NCBI GenBank assembly: GCA_012295225.1
Contig: WMKK01000002.1
Span: 422,858 to 486,857, forward strand
DNA length: 64,000 bases
Origin: Ostreococcus mediterraneus
Taxonomy: Eukaryota; Chlorophyta; Mamiellophyceae; Mamiellales; Bathycoccaceae
Reading direction: 5' to 3'
Within the stretch, counting starts at the first letter, position 1. Every line of letters begins with the position of its first letter. The notes under the pieces are model-generated. The model was not told where the DNA came from. It saw only the letters and a program-made list of their open reading frames with translations, and made no database searches. This document shows, piece by piece, positions 18,201-25,841 of the stretch. The position numbers and the translations under genes were made by a program.

Positions 18201-18510
18201 GCGAATCCCGCACGACATCTGCCTGCACGACGTTGATGGACATTTCCGTGAGATACGTCGCAATTTCGCTCAACAATCCGATCCGATCGGCGCATTCAAT
18301 GCGCACAAACGTATGATGCTCATTGGTGTTGTTCGTCACGACGACATCGGCGAGAGGCGGGGTGAGCTGCGACGCGCGGTCGAGCTCGAGCGCCAGCGAG
18401 GCGGCGTCCGCGTCGGCATCCGCGTCGACCGCCGTGCCCGTGGACGACGACGTCGACGGACGACTCGACGACGTCTTCACGCGAGATAAGAATTTCGTGA
18501 GTAACCCCAT
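15268..18510 (-). CDS. AGC-type protein kinase with two ACT and two cyclic-nucleotide-binding-like domains
   Basis: An intronless gene for 1080 residues with a rare domain order. ACT domain 1 lies at about 66-135 (FVRIECADRIGLLSEIATYL) and ACT domain 2 at about 218-290 (LRMQVLDRPGLMADFCKACV); ACT domains usually sense amino acids. cNMP-binding-like domain 1 is at about 355-455 (PGDAWGEEVL) and domain 2 at about 465-575 (SGGYFGENVLIGQTEL). Both keep the FGE-like core of the phosphate-binding cassette, but the Arg that grips the cyclic phosphate is not evident in either. A Ser/Pro-rich linker (about 590-755) leads to a complete kinase domain: GRGMVGLV loop (772-779), AIK lysine, YRDMKPENLL catalytic loop (896 region), DFGFAK, and CGTPDYLAPE. 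An AGC-type tail (WDAVLSGRLRPLHFLP) ends the chain. PKG-like activity gated by small ligands is inferred. Confidence 0.9.
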   Translation of the reverse strand: MGLLTKFLSRVKTSSSRPSTSSSTGTAVDADADADAASLALELDRASQLTPPLADVVVTNNTNEHHTFVRIECADRIGLLSEIATYLTEMSINVVQADVVRDSRRVSYALYTCEEESRCKLSEEQCSQAREDLRAIVEARASAASVPRVGAIGDALAVVREDEPSDAASLKTRGDARPTTTTNSSRGAFEEERDGMFDSVELSFHGGVMFNNEVVANATELRMQVLDRPGLMADFCKACVARDVSVIRGNLFTVGDMVENCFLLLDMRTNGKVSEKDLAEIKAVMMSRRHRRAISQRMSIPRDADFVPTEQELPGAGDLSGNTQYIDQTTPAQSWEIEMFSAALRTIPAVRHAGLAGLLVEALSRSTTRLVFPAGVTVMQVGEGADTFYVVVDGKLKVESPDAVAKSNRLKPGDAWGEEVLTESTPSTAKLVAEEESVLLGITRKVFATVIRDVMSAARKAAYDAIASCVVFKPFDASSLEALSELLVQRGRRAYRAGEVIYREGMQVKMFLVVDGIVERTIKNANGTTSANRIPSGGYFGENVLIGQTELKGVFIAITDVVILTCTQNFVQTVVGADSVELGGGDVSPPRESNRAVRIPGSRSRGSTNALHSLSVSAVTSVPNLLLSGSYSPNAPSTPTASTSTTRIDADSLAASSSLTNVTRSGSHSTVHQSASKSERPPTSPKFPMFKAKSPPTTSSHGALSTLTEENRRQPATSALSPTLATRSSASELKSSPSMPPPQTQAQALVGDDELVSQSKSLGEFDVVSVLGRGMVGLVLRAKHKKTGKVCAIKTMPKSAVVENGEQEHCVGERRALQELRHAPFVCNLFASFQDPWALYLVVEDCIGDMFDLFNKSGLPGIGQVKVYTAQVLLGLEYIHNAGYVYRDMKPENLLLRSDGSITIGDFGFAKKLEKGQRAYTICGTPDYLAPELILHQGCTRAADIWAFGILVFEMIAGFPPFRDRQRRELYKRIVRADFAEVPIPRRMDDDAHDLLTQIFVRDEALRLGIRAPGVNAIKRHPWYASLDWDAVLSGRLRPLHFLPDHLSRDDVSTIRDANGRFVWMSEPPGDFSADVFAGF

Positions 18511-18844
18511 GCCGATGGGATTTTAGGCCGTCGTCGTCGTCGTCACCGGCGTCGTCCTCGCTCAACCGTTGCGCAAAAAGCAGCGCGGTGCGTTCGCGAC
18601 GCCGTGCGCGCGCGACGCGTCCCTCGCCCGCGGCGTTCGCGACGTGTGCGCGCGGCGTAAAATTGCCCCTCACGAATCCGCGCGCGTGCGATCGCTCTCG
18701 CGCGCGCGACACCGGCGAGCGCGTCGTGCGTCACCGAATGCCGTGGCTCCCTCAGTGCCGTCCCCGGGACATCGCGACGCACGTGCACGGCGTCGATCGC
18801 GCGCGAGAGCGCGCGCGGTCGAGCGCGTCGTTTCGAGCGCGCGA
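18511..18844. promoter_or_regulatory. Shared divergent promoter region, kinase and LYAR
   Basis: 334 bp between divergent starts, very rich in CGCG. It is open in the LYAR frame back to a non-ATG codon, but the Arg-rich translation looks random and the LYAR family starts at the MVYF methionine, so it is read as promoter and leader. Confidence 0.5.
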
Positions 18845-19489
18845 ATGGTGTATTTTCAGTGCGAAGACTGCGGGGATGCGCTGAAGAAGCCGAAACTCAA
18901 GGGGCACTTTAACGCTTGCAGCGCCAGTGCGTTTAGTTGCATCGATTGTTTACAAGTGTTTGATCGACGGACGGTGCAGTCGCACGTGTCTTGCGTGACG
19001 GAACATGAAAAGTATGCGTTAGGGGCGACGAAGCCTGGCGGGGCGCAGGTGATGCGTGAGGCGAACGCGAGACGGGAGGGTGGAGCTGGGGACGGGGGAG
19101 ACGTCGGCGACGTCGTCGGGAATGAGTTTTTGAGCACGCGCGCGCCTTGGGCGTGTTCGTGTTGTGGGGTGAAGTGCACGAGTGAGGATACGTTGCTCGG
19201 GCACGCGCGGGGGAAGAAGCATAAGTCTAAGGCACGGAGTGCGCGGGCGCGAGCGGCGGGAGGCGGTGAAGGTGAAGGTGAAGGCGGCGCGGGCGAAGCG
19301 GCGGCTGAGGTGGCGGCTGAGCCGTCGAAGAAAGACGACGACGGCGGCGTTGGGAAAAAGGCGGAGAAAAAAGAGAAGAAAGAGAAGAAAGAGAAGAAAT
19401 CCAAGCGCGAAAAGAAAGACAGCGCGTCGGATGACGAGCCCAAGGCGAAGAAGGCGAAAAAGGACAAAAAGGACAAGAAAAAGTGTTGA
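18845..19489 (+). CDS. LYAR: LYAR-type nucleolar zinc-finger protein
   Basis: A 214-residue homologue of LYAR, a nucleolar protein linked to ribosome biogenesis. It starts MVYFQCEDCGDALKKPKLKG, the exact N-terminal pattern of the family. The C2HC zinc finger continues with HFNAC, FSCIDCLQVFD and HVSCVTEHEKY (residues about 1-58). A second, U1-like C2H2 finger follows at about 101-125 (ACSCCGVKCTSEDTLLGHARGKKH when read in parts). The rest is a Glu/Gly/Ala linker and a Lys/Glu-rich tail ending in KKDKKDKKKC, typical for nucleolar targeting. The ATG at 18845 is set by family alignment. No intron. It is tail-to-tail with the GT77-type gene, 72 bp apart. Confidence 0.88.
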   Translation: MVYFQCEDCGDALKKPKLKGHFNACSASAFSCIDCLQVFDRRTVQSHVSCVTEHEKYALGATKPGGAQVMREANARREGGAGDGGDVGDVVGNEFLSTRAPWACSCCGVKCTSEDTLLGHARGKKHKSKARSARARAAGGGEGEGEGGAGEAAAEVAAEPSKKDDDGGVGKKAEKKEKKEKKEKKSKREKKDSASDDEPKAKKAKKDKKDKKKC

Positions 19490-19561
19490 TTTTTTAATAA
19501 GTACCGGTACCGGTATTGGTGTTGTTGTCATCGTATGGATGTGTACTTTACAAAAAATGAA

Positions 19562-22084
19562 TCAATCGAACAAAACATGGACTTCGTTATTGTCCGTGCA
19601 CCTTCTAGACGTGAACGCGTACGTTTCGCTGACACCGCTCGAGGCTTCGCCTCGAGTCAGCGTTAATATATGATGCGCGCCACCGAAATCCATGAATAAG
19701 GTATTTTTCGTCCGCGCCAGTGTTAACAACCCCCACTTGCCCGTGTTCCATGGCGTCGTGAGCGTTCCATCGGCGCGTAGAACCATGCCCGCGTTGCCGC
19801 TCCACGTGCCTGGTTTCGCCTTGGATTTGGTTATCAAAGCCTGCGCCAAGGGCGAGCTTGCAATAGACTTTAGCACGTCCGCATCAGGTGGGCGCTGCGC
19901 GCACTCTTTTGCACCCTTTCGGCCTTCTCCCCAGTTCCACACGTCGATGGCGTCTTTCTCGTCTTTCCAATACTGCGCGATGATGGACACCATGCGGTCT
20001 GGCTTTTCGGGATGGTAGTTGACGTGCACGCTCGCCGCGCGGTGCGTCGGGTACAAATCTTCATCAAAGCGCATGAAGCGGAAGAAATACTTTGAATTCA
20101 TGAAACACATGTAATTCATCACGCGCTGACTCACGCCCGAGTACGCCTCGTGCTTGGGCTGCCCCCAAAGGTACACTTGTTCCTCGTTGTACGCCGTTTG
20201 GTCCCATGTATTTTTCTCAGTCGCCATGCGCTCGGCGAGGCGCTGCATCATTGTTTGCGTGTTGTGCGTCGCGGCGACGAAGAACAACCCACTGTTGCGT
20301 GCTACCAACCGACGCTGCCTGTTCCAAGAAAATCCATACGCCGACGGGTCGTCCCAACCGTCTGTCATGCCTTCGATGTCGGCGTCGCGATAAATTAATC
20401 GCTGGTTCGACGATTTCGGATCATCTGCGAACGGGTCTTGCATCCACACGACGTCGACGTCTGATAAAAGCACCGATGTCCCAGTCGAGACGAACTCGTT
20501 GAGTATTCTAAACTTCAAACCGGACGTCGCGTGGTTGTCAGTCGTTCCAGTGATGGATTGCAGCTCGCGATGGTAGTACGGTACGTCCCGCTCCTTGCAC
20601 CACGTCGCTGTTTCTGCATCTAAAGCGACAATGATGTAATTTTCTATTTTTGTCTTTTGCAATCCCTCGATGAATAACCCGAGCATGTAAAAGATATTCT
20701 TGTTACTCACGGCGGCGACGACTTCTCGATTGCGCGCGACGCGTTTTACGACGTCACACAAATCTGAGAACTTGTCGCAATTGACAGGATACTCGCCGTT
20801 AGGGTCGGCGATATAACGCAACGCACGTGGTTTCGGACCGACGCGCGTGGACTCGTCTACGATGCCGCATTTTTCCTTCCTAAGCACCGTTGCCTTGGCG
20901 CTCGAAAAGTTTGGCGTTTGCGCAATGACGCTATTCTCGTGGGTCGTATTTCCATCCCACTGTGTAGACCCATCCGGAACGCTCGCGACAGCACCATGTT
21001 CAGCGAAGCACTCACTATTCATCAATCTAAAACTCACACCCGCGCGTTGACGTGCATCGTGCGCGGGCATTAGAATTTCATCCGTGAACGCGTCATCTGT
21101 GCCATCTAAATCAGCGTCTTCAGATGCAAGCCAATCCACGAGAGAAAGCGTCGACCGCATCGGACGAAACACCACAAACGCGGAACGGATGAGAGGAATG
21201 ACCATAGACTGAGCGTACTGCGACCAGCCCATGGCGGGATCAGCCATGCCTTGAACACGCGCGCGTTTGTGACCGTCGCCGCCAATCGTGCCGCTCACAT
21301 CCGCGCCATCATCCGCTAACTCGAGCAAAGGATTCGACTTGAACTGTACCTTGGACGATGCTAGCACAGCAGTACGCCCACGATGAAGCACCCACGATGC
21401 TGTAACGTATCCGCGCGTGTTCCTAGCACCGTCAGTGCCGAGCGGCAAATGCGATGGTACGCCCGCGGCGTCACACGCGCGCCTTTCTTCCTCGTTCACA
21501 ACCGCGACGATCACCGCATGCGCCTTGGACTCTCGCGCAGTTTGAATTCTATCATTCACGTCACCTTCTGTTATGATTAACACGCCGTGCTCAAGCGAAT
21601 CTTTTGAAAGCAACGCGTCCAAGTGAGCGCATGGCGTGGCCTCAACCGCGTCGCCCGCGTCTCGCGCCTTCGCCTCACCCGGTGGCGCGCACGTTCCCCG
21701 AGCACGCGCGACGCGCGTAGACGCGCTCGCACTCCACGCATTCGGCACAGATATCTCATCATGCCCGTGCTCGGATGAGCTCGTTGTCGGCGTCGCTTCG
21801 CGGACGACGTCCTCCGTCTCCTCCTTTTCCTCCTTCTCCGCGACGACGACGTTTGCGTTTGCGTTTGCGTGCGCGTACGTATCGTGCGTGCGATGACGCA
21901 CCTGTGCCGCAGCGTTCGCCATCGTCGCGATATCTCGCCCACGCTGCGCGCTGTCGCTCGCTACGTGTTGAGCTGGGAGTAGTAATCTTCTATACGCGAC
22001 GCTAGCGACGAGCGCTAGACCAACGAGCCTCAGCGCGCTGCGCGTGATGCTTCGACGCGGACGCACCGAACGCGTTACCGCCAT
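19562..22084 (-). CDS. GT77-type glycosyltransferase, type II membrane protein
   Basis: An 840-residue protein with one N-terminal membrane helix after a basic start (SALRLVGLALVASVAYRRL), the layout of a Golgi type II enzyme. The C-terminal half belongs to the nucleotide-diphospho-sugar transferase family (GT77, which includes plant arabinosyl- and xylosyltransferases of cell-wall polymers and glycoproteins). The DxD metal and nucleotide-sugar site is SDVDVVWM, Asp542-Val-Asp544. The downstream block GLFFVAATHNTQTMMQRL and the NEEQVYLWG segment are typical of the family. Residues about 130-400 form a large stem or extra domain I do not recognise. Substrate and linkage cannot be read from sequence; Ostreococcus cells lack a classical wall, so glycoproteins or scales are open options. 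Confidence 0.85.
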   Translation of the reverse strand: MAVTRSVRPRRSITRSALRLVGLALVASVAYRRLLLPAQHVASDSAQRGRDIATMANAAAQVRHRTHDTYAHANANANVVVAEKEEKEETEDVVREATPTTSSSEHGHDEISVPNAWSASASTRVARARGTCAPPGEAKARDAGDAVEATPCAHLDALLSKDSLEHGVLIITEGDVNDRIQTARESKAHAVIVAVVNEEERRACDAAGVPSHLPLGTDGARNTRGYVTASWVLHRGRTAVLASSKVQFKSNPLLELADDGADVSGTIGGDGHKRARVQGMADPAMGWSQYAQSMVIPLIRSAFVVFRPMRSTLSLVDWLASEDADLDGTDDAFTDEILMPAHDARQRAGVSFRLMNSECFAEHGAVASVPDGSTQWDGNTTHENSVIAQTPNFSSAKATVLRKEKCGIVDESTRVGPKPRALRYIADPNGEYPVNCDKFSDLCDVVKRVARNREVVAAVSNKNIFYMLGLFIEGLQKTKIENYIIVALDAETATWCKERDVPYYHRELQSITGTTDNHATSGLKFRILNEFVSTGTSVLLSDVDVVWMQDPFADDPKSSNQRLIYRDADIEGMTDGWDDPSAYGFSWNRQRRLVARNSGLFFVAATHNTQTMMQRLAERMATEKNTWDQTAYNEEQVYLWGQPKHEAYSGVSQRVMNYMCFMNSKYFFRFMRFDEDLYPTHRAASVHVNYHPEKPDRMVSIIAQYWKDEKDAIDVWNWGEGRKGAKECAQRPPDADVLKSIASSPLAQALITKSKAKPGTWSGNAGMVLRADGTLTTPWNTGKWGLLTLARTKNTLFMDFGGAHHILTLTRGEASSGVSETYAFTSRRCTDNNEVHVLFD

Positions 22085-22233
22085 TGCGCGTGAGTGATTA
22101 TTTCGCGCCTAACTATCGACGCGCGATGATGCCACGCCGTCACGAGCGCGGCGCGCTCTGAGGATACTCATTCGTTGCAAAGCGAGTTGAAGTCTTCTTT
22201 TTACAATTTTCTATATCCGCATCGATATATAGT

Positions 22234-23085
22234 CTACATCGTCGTCGACCACGACGTTCCACGCGTGTTCATCGCCCCCGGGCGTTCGTCCCCGCTCGCG
22301 AACTGCACCGCGCTCAACAACTGCTCGACTTCGGCGTACGCGCTCGAATCGATCACCACCTCGCCGCGAATAATCTGTCTACACGTCGCGAGCTGCGCAT
22401 CCGGCACGGCAGGATCGTTCAATCCGTAGTACTCTCGTGTGTCATCATCGCGGGTGCTGAAATACGACACTTCGATCCCAGCACCGATGAACACGCCCTT
22501 GCTGTACGAGTAGTGGTGCACGCCGACGGCTTTCCGAGCCTCCTTTCCGTTGACATACTTCGGATCCATGCCGATAAACGCCGAGCCATCGATCGAGCGA
22601 CCGAGCGGCCCGAGACTGACGCTCGCGGTTAACCCGACTTTGACGGAGTGCTCGCTAAAACACGTCTCAACCGCTTCATCCGTGTCCAACACGTATACTT
22701 GCGAATCCTCCTTATATCCAACACCAAACATCCCCGTGGCGCCACCACCGCTGAGCGCCACGGGCACGGACCATTCCTCGCTCCCAGGCTTCTTCGCAAT
22801 CAACACCCCGTGCGTGAACGTGCCGCCGCCAAAGAAACCGACGGTGTACGACGTCAAAAATGCAACGCCCCGGCAATTTTTCAGCGCCTCCGAGCCGATC
22901 TCCATGTCCCCGTCGGCGCTCCCAGCGGTGGTGTAGTCCTCGAGCATGGCGATCGCGCGCAGGATCTCGCGTTTCAGTTGCAAGTGTTTGCTCGACATCG
23001 CGCGCGGTGGACGTCTCGGTGCGATGCGCGGCGACGATTGACGACGAGTGCGCATGGATTGCGCGCCAAAGGTGTTGAAAAACAT
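22234..23085 (-). CDS. SYLF-domain (Ysc84-type) lipid-binding protein
   Basis: A 283-residue protein made mostly of a SYLF domain, which binds phosphoinositides and, in yeast Ysc84 and animal SH3YL1, actin. Diagnostic pieces are LKNCRGVAFLTSYTVGFFGG, GVGYKEDSQVYVLDTDEAV, LGPLGRSIDGSAF and YSYSKGVFIGAGIEVSYF. No SH3 or FYVE domain is fused. The N-terminal 30 residues are basic and could be a targeting sequence; a shorter start at MSSKHLQLKREIL is possible. The chosen ATG (23085-23083) is the first in frame. It is divergent from the JmjC gene, with only 56 bp between the starts. Confidence 0.85.
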   Translation of the reverse strand: MFFNTFGAQSMRTRRQSSPRIAPRRPPRAMSSKHLQLKREILRAIAMLEDYTTAGSADGDMEIGSEALKNCRGVAFLTSYTVGFFGGGTFTHGVLIAKKPGSEEWSVPVALSGGGATGMFGVGYKEDSQVYVLDTDEAVETCFSEHSVKVGLTASVSLGPLGRSIDGSAFIGMDPKYVNGKEARKAVGVHHYSYSKGVFIGAGIEVSYFSTRDDDTREYYGLNDPAVPDAQLATCRQIIRGEVVIDSSAYAEVEQLLSAVQFASGDERPGAMNTRGTSWSTTM

Positions 23086-23141
23086 GTCACCCAACCGTCA
23101 GTCTTGCGTCATTCGTCGTCGCGTATCGCCCCGCGCGCGCG

Positions 23142-24782
23142 ATGTGCGACGCACAGGGCGAAGACATTGGTATTACCGATGCCTCGACGTCGCGGAAGCG
23201 CGCGAGAGCGGCGGAGGGCGATGCGGCGACGACGGATATGCGCGGTTCTCAGTATGGTGCGCTGTGCGCGGCGCTCGATTCGATGTCTCAGCGGTCTCGG
23301 CCGGGCACAATTGGCCGCGGGTGGGGCGTGATGGGGCGCAGGCCGGGCCCGAGAGTGCTAGAGTCGTGGCTAGGCCGCAGCGATGGCACGTGGGATGTGC
23401 AAGTCGACTTCATGAAGGGTCCGCGGACGACGGAGCTCGAGCTGGCGGTTGACTCGGGACGCGTCGTCTTCGATGGCCGGCCCGGATGCGCCGAGATTCA
23501 TCGCGCGACTATTGAAGAATTCATCGCACACAATGGCGAAATGACGAGCGGAGAAACTTCGGATTCGTTCATGGTGTACGGCGCGCAAATACCCCTGAGC
23601 GAGCTTAGTCGGGACGCGCGCGAAACCTTTTTGGATTGGACGCCGACGGAACTTCACGAATATTTCGCGAGCAAGGGCGTGAACGACGCACAAACGAGCA
23701 TGTGGATAAACCGAAAATGTGCGGTTGAAACGAATTGGCACTATGACAATTACGACAACGTCCTCACGGTGTGCACTGGACAAAAGAAGGTACGAATGCG
23801 GGCACCAGCGTTTTATACGCGACAAGAGTGGCTCCCGTTCGCTGCTGGTACGGATTTTAGTAATCATTTCCCGGAACTTCAAAGCACTGAATTGCATAGC
23901 GATGATTTTGAAATCATTTTAGAATACGGAGATAGTGTGTTTATTCCGAGTGGTTGGTATCATCGCGTGGAGAGCGCGCCGAACACGCTCGCGTTTAGTC
24001 GATGGTGGGTGAACGACCTCAACATCAACTTGAGCAAATCAATATTCACGCGCGAGACAGCGTGTTCTGATTTCGAAAGTCCATTAGAAGGAGGCATGAT
24101 TGGGCGATACAACACGTATCATTTTCGTCGCGCATTCGAGTGTGCGCTCGATGGCCTCGTTGAAAGCATGGGCATTTCGCTGGATCGTATGATGGAAAAT
24201 GTTAAGAAGTTAAAGTCGCAAGTACGGGACTCCGGGCTCAGCAAGTTCACTTTCCTTGGTCTTGCGTACGCTGATGAAAAGATCAGTCTTGATAAGTATA
24301 CGATTGAGGAATATGTTGTATCTCGTGGCCAAAACATCCTCCAGGATATCTGGGACACATCCACCAGTTTAGAGGAGTTTAGAGAAGTTCCGATCAATTT
24401 CATCACGCTTCTGCAAGAGGCAAGAGTAGCCGCACACAAACATGGACGTTACCGTTTGGCGCACGTCGTAGATTTCATTTGGCGTGAACTCCAGCGCCAC
24501 GTTGACGATGATTCTTCGTGGAGCTGGACACGTTTTTACGACGAGTGCAAAGCATGGAGTAACGAGTGGATATCATACATTGAATCCGAAAAGCGCAGCG
24601 GCAAACGCAGCTCTGTACCACCACCGTATCCCATAAATTGTGCCAAAGATGTCGTCAACGCGGTGTTGAAAAATCAACGTCTCGCCGTCGCCTACAGAAC
24701 AACTCTACTCCTAAACCGAACCCTCGACAGTGCATTCACAATCGACATCAAAGTCAAAGATGATTCAGATCTTCCGATCTAG
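23142..24782 (+). CDS. JmjC (cupin-8) 2-oxoglutarate/Fe(II) dioxygenase-like protein
   Basis: A 546-residue intronless protein. The JmjC-type cupin fold lies at about residues 110-290. The iron ligands can be read: His200-x-Asp202 in WHYDNYDNVL, and His274 in SGWYHRVES. The following NTLAFSRWWVND is typical of the strand after the distal His, and GQKKVRMRAP supplies a Lys at the usual 2-oxoglutarate position. The family includes protein hydroxylases and histone demethylases; the layout without PHD or zinc finger favours a hydroxylase of the small-JmjC or tRNA-modifying group, but this is inference. The C-terminal half (about 310-546) is helical and unassigned. A basic NLS-like SRKRARAAE occurs near residue 18. 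Confidence 0.83.
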   Translation: MCDAQGEDIGITDASTSRKRARAAEGDAATTDMRGSQYGALCAALDSMSQRSRPGTIGRGWGVMGRRPGPRVLESWLGRSDGTWDVQVDFMKGPRTTELELAVDSGRVVFDGRPGCAEIHRATIEEFIAHNGEMTSGETSDSFMVYGAQIPLSELSRDARETFLDWTPTELHEYFASKGVNDAQTSMWINRKCAVETNWHYDNYDNVLTVCTGQKKVRMRAPAFYTRQEWLPFAAGTDFSNHFPELQSTELHSDDFEIILEYGDSVFIPSGWYHRVESAPNTLAFSRWWVNDLNINLSKSIFTRETACSDFESPLEGGMIGRYNTYHFRRAFECALDGLVESMGISLDRMMENVKKLKSQVRDSGLSKFTFLGLAYADEKISLDKYTIEEYVVSRGQNILQDIWDTSTSLEEFREVPINFITLLQEARVAAHKHGRYRLAHVVDFIWRELQRHVDDDSSWSWTRFYDECKAWSNEWISYIESEKRSGKRSSVPPPYPINCAKDVVNAVLKNQRLAVAYRTTLLLNRTLDSAFTIDIKVKDDSDLPI

Positions 24783-24950
24783 ACGCATTGTCATCTGAAT
24801 TAGAGCTGCACTAGTAGCGCTTAGCACTTGTAAAACATTAAACGCTCGCGTCGCGCGTGCGGCCGAATTCTCTATCCACACCCATCGCCTCTTCACACCA
24901 CCGCGCGCGCCACCGCCGCCGCCGCCGCCGAGCACGCGCACGAGCGCACG

Positions 24951-25140
24951 ATGTTCACCGTACACGCACCCACGATGCGCACCGCGACGACGGTGCGCGC
25001 GCGCGCGTCGCCGTCGACGCGCGCGCAACGAGCCCCGTGCGCTCGATCGCGCGCAAGCCTTCGCACGTCCCACGCGGTCGTTCGCACGTCCCGCGCGGTC
25101 GTCACGCGCGCTGAGTCCACGGAAGACGCTGGCGCGGAGT

Positions 25141-25173
<33 letters not shown>

Positions 25174-25727
25174 TCGATGGGTTCTCGACCGCGCCCGTGG
25201 CGGAGGACGCCGCGCGCCTCGCGGATATGGTGGCTGAGATTAAAGATTACTTGAAGCTCCTCTACGTCAAGCGCGAAATGTCATTCAACGAAGTGAAGCT
25301 CACGATTGGTATTGAAGATCCGCGTTTGGCGGAGAACCGGGCGAGATATGGGATCGAAGACGAGTCTGGGGTGAGCGGTGAGGAGAAAGTGGAAACGTTA
25401 GAGATGATTGAACGAGGCGAGACGCCGACGGATATGATGGCTGTGGAGACGGTGTTGCAAGAGTTTAGAAACTGGCCCGGGTTGGATTCTAGCGATCGAC
25501 CTGGCGAGCGAGTCGACGCCGGTCCGTCGAGATACGAGGAGATTGCGATGAAGGCGGCGGGTATTAACAAGACGCAGAACCCGCGACGCATCGCCGCCAA
25601 GGAGGAACAAGAAGAAGAGCGTGAAGGCACCATCTTTGGTTTCTTGCCGTTGTACCTTCTCAACGCGTTCCCGATTTTTATTACGATTGCCGCGCTCGGT
25701 ATCATGTTCGTCAACTCGTTGCAGTAA
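24951..25727 (+). CDS. Y3IP1: Ycf3-interacting protein 1, photosystem I assembly factor
   Basis: A 258-residue plastid protein. Residues 1 to about 55 are Arg/Ser/Thr/Ala-rich with few acids, a chloroplast transit peptide. A Ser/Ala repeat follows. The core YLKLLYVKREMSFNEVKLTI then GIEDPRLAENRARYGIED matches the conserved block of Y3IP1 (plant EVKLTIMIEDPRELERRR). The chain ends in one membrane helix and VNSLQ, like the plant protein's NSLQ terminus. In plants Y3IP1 is a thylakoid protein that works with Ycf3 to assemble photosystem I. The ATG at 24951 is set by the transit peptide. It is 168 bp after the JmjC gene. Confidence 0.85.
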
Positions 25728-25841
25728 ACACACACAGATTCTTTTTTTTTGTAGCAACAAGCAAGAATGAAACTCCTCGAATTGTTATTCAAAACTAAAA
25801 TTGCATCCACACGACGACGCCTTTCGATGCGCTAGTGCTAG

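Noticed and set aside
19019-19531. Hydrophobic-looking minus-strand frame (Phe/Leu-rich)
   Set aside because: The complement of the Lys/Glu-rich LYAR tail, not a membrane protein.
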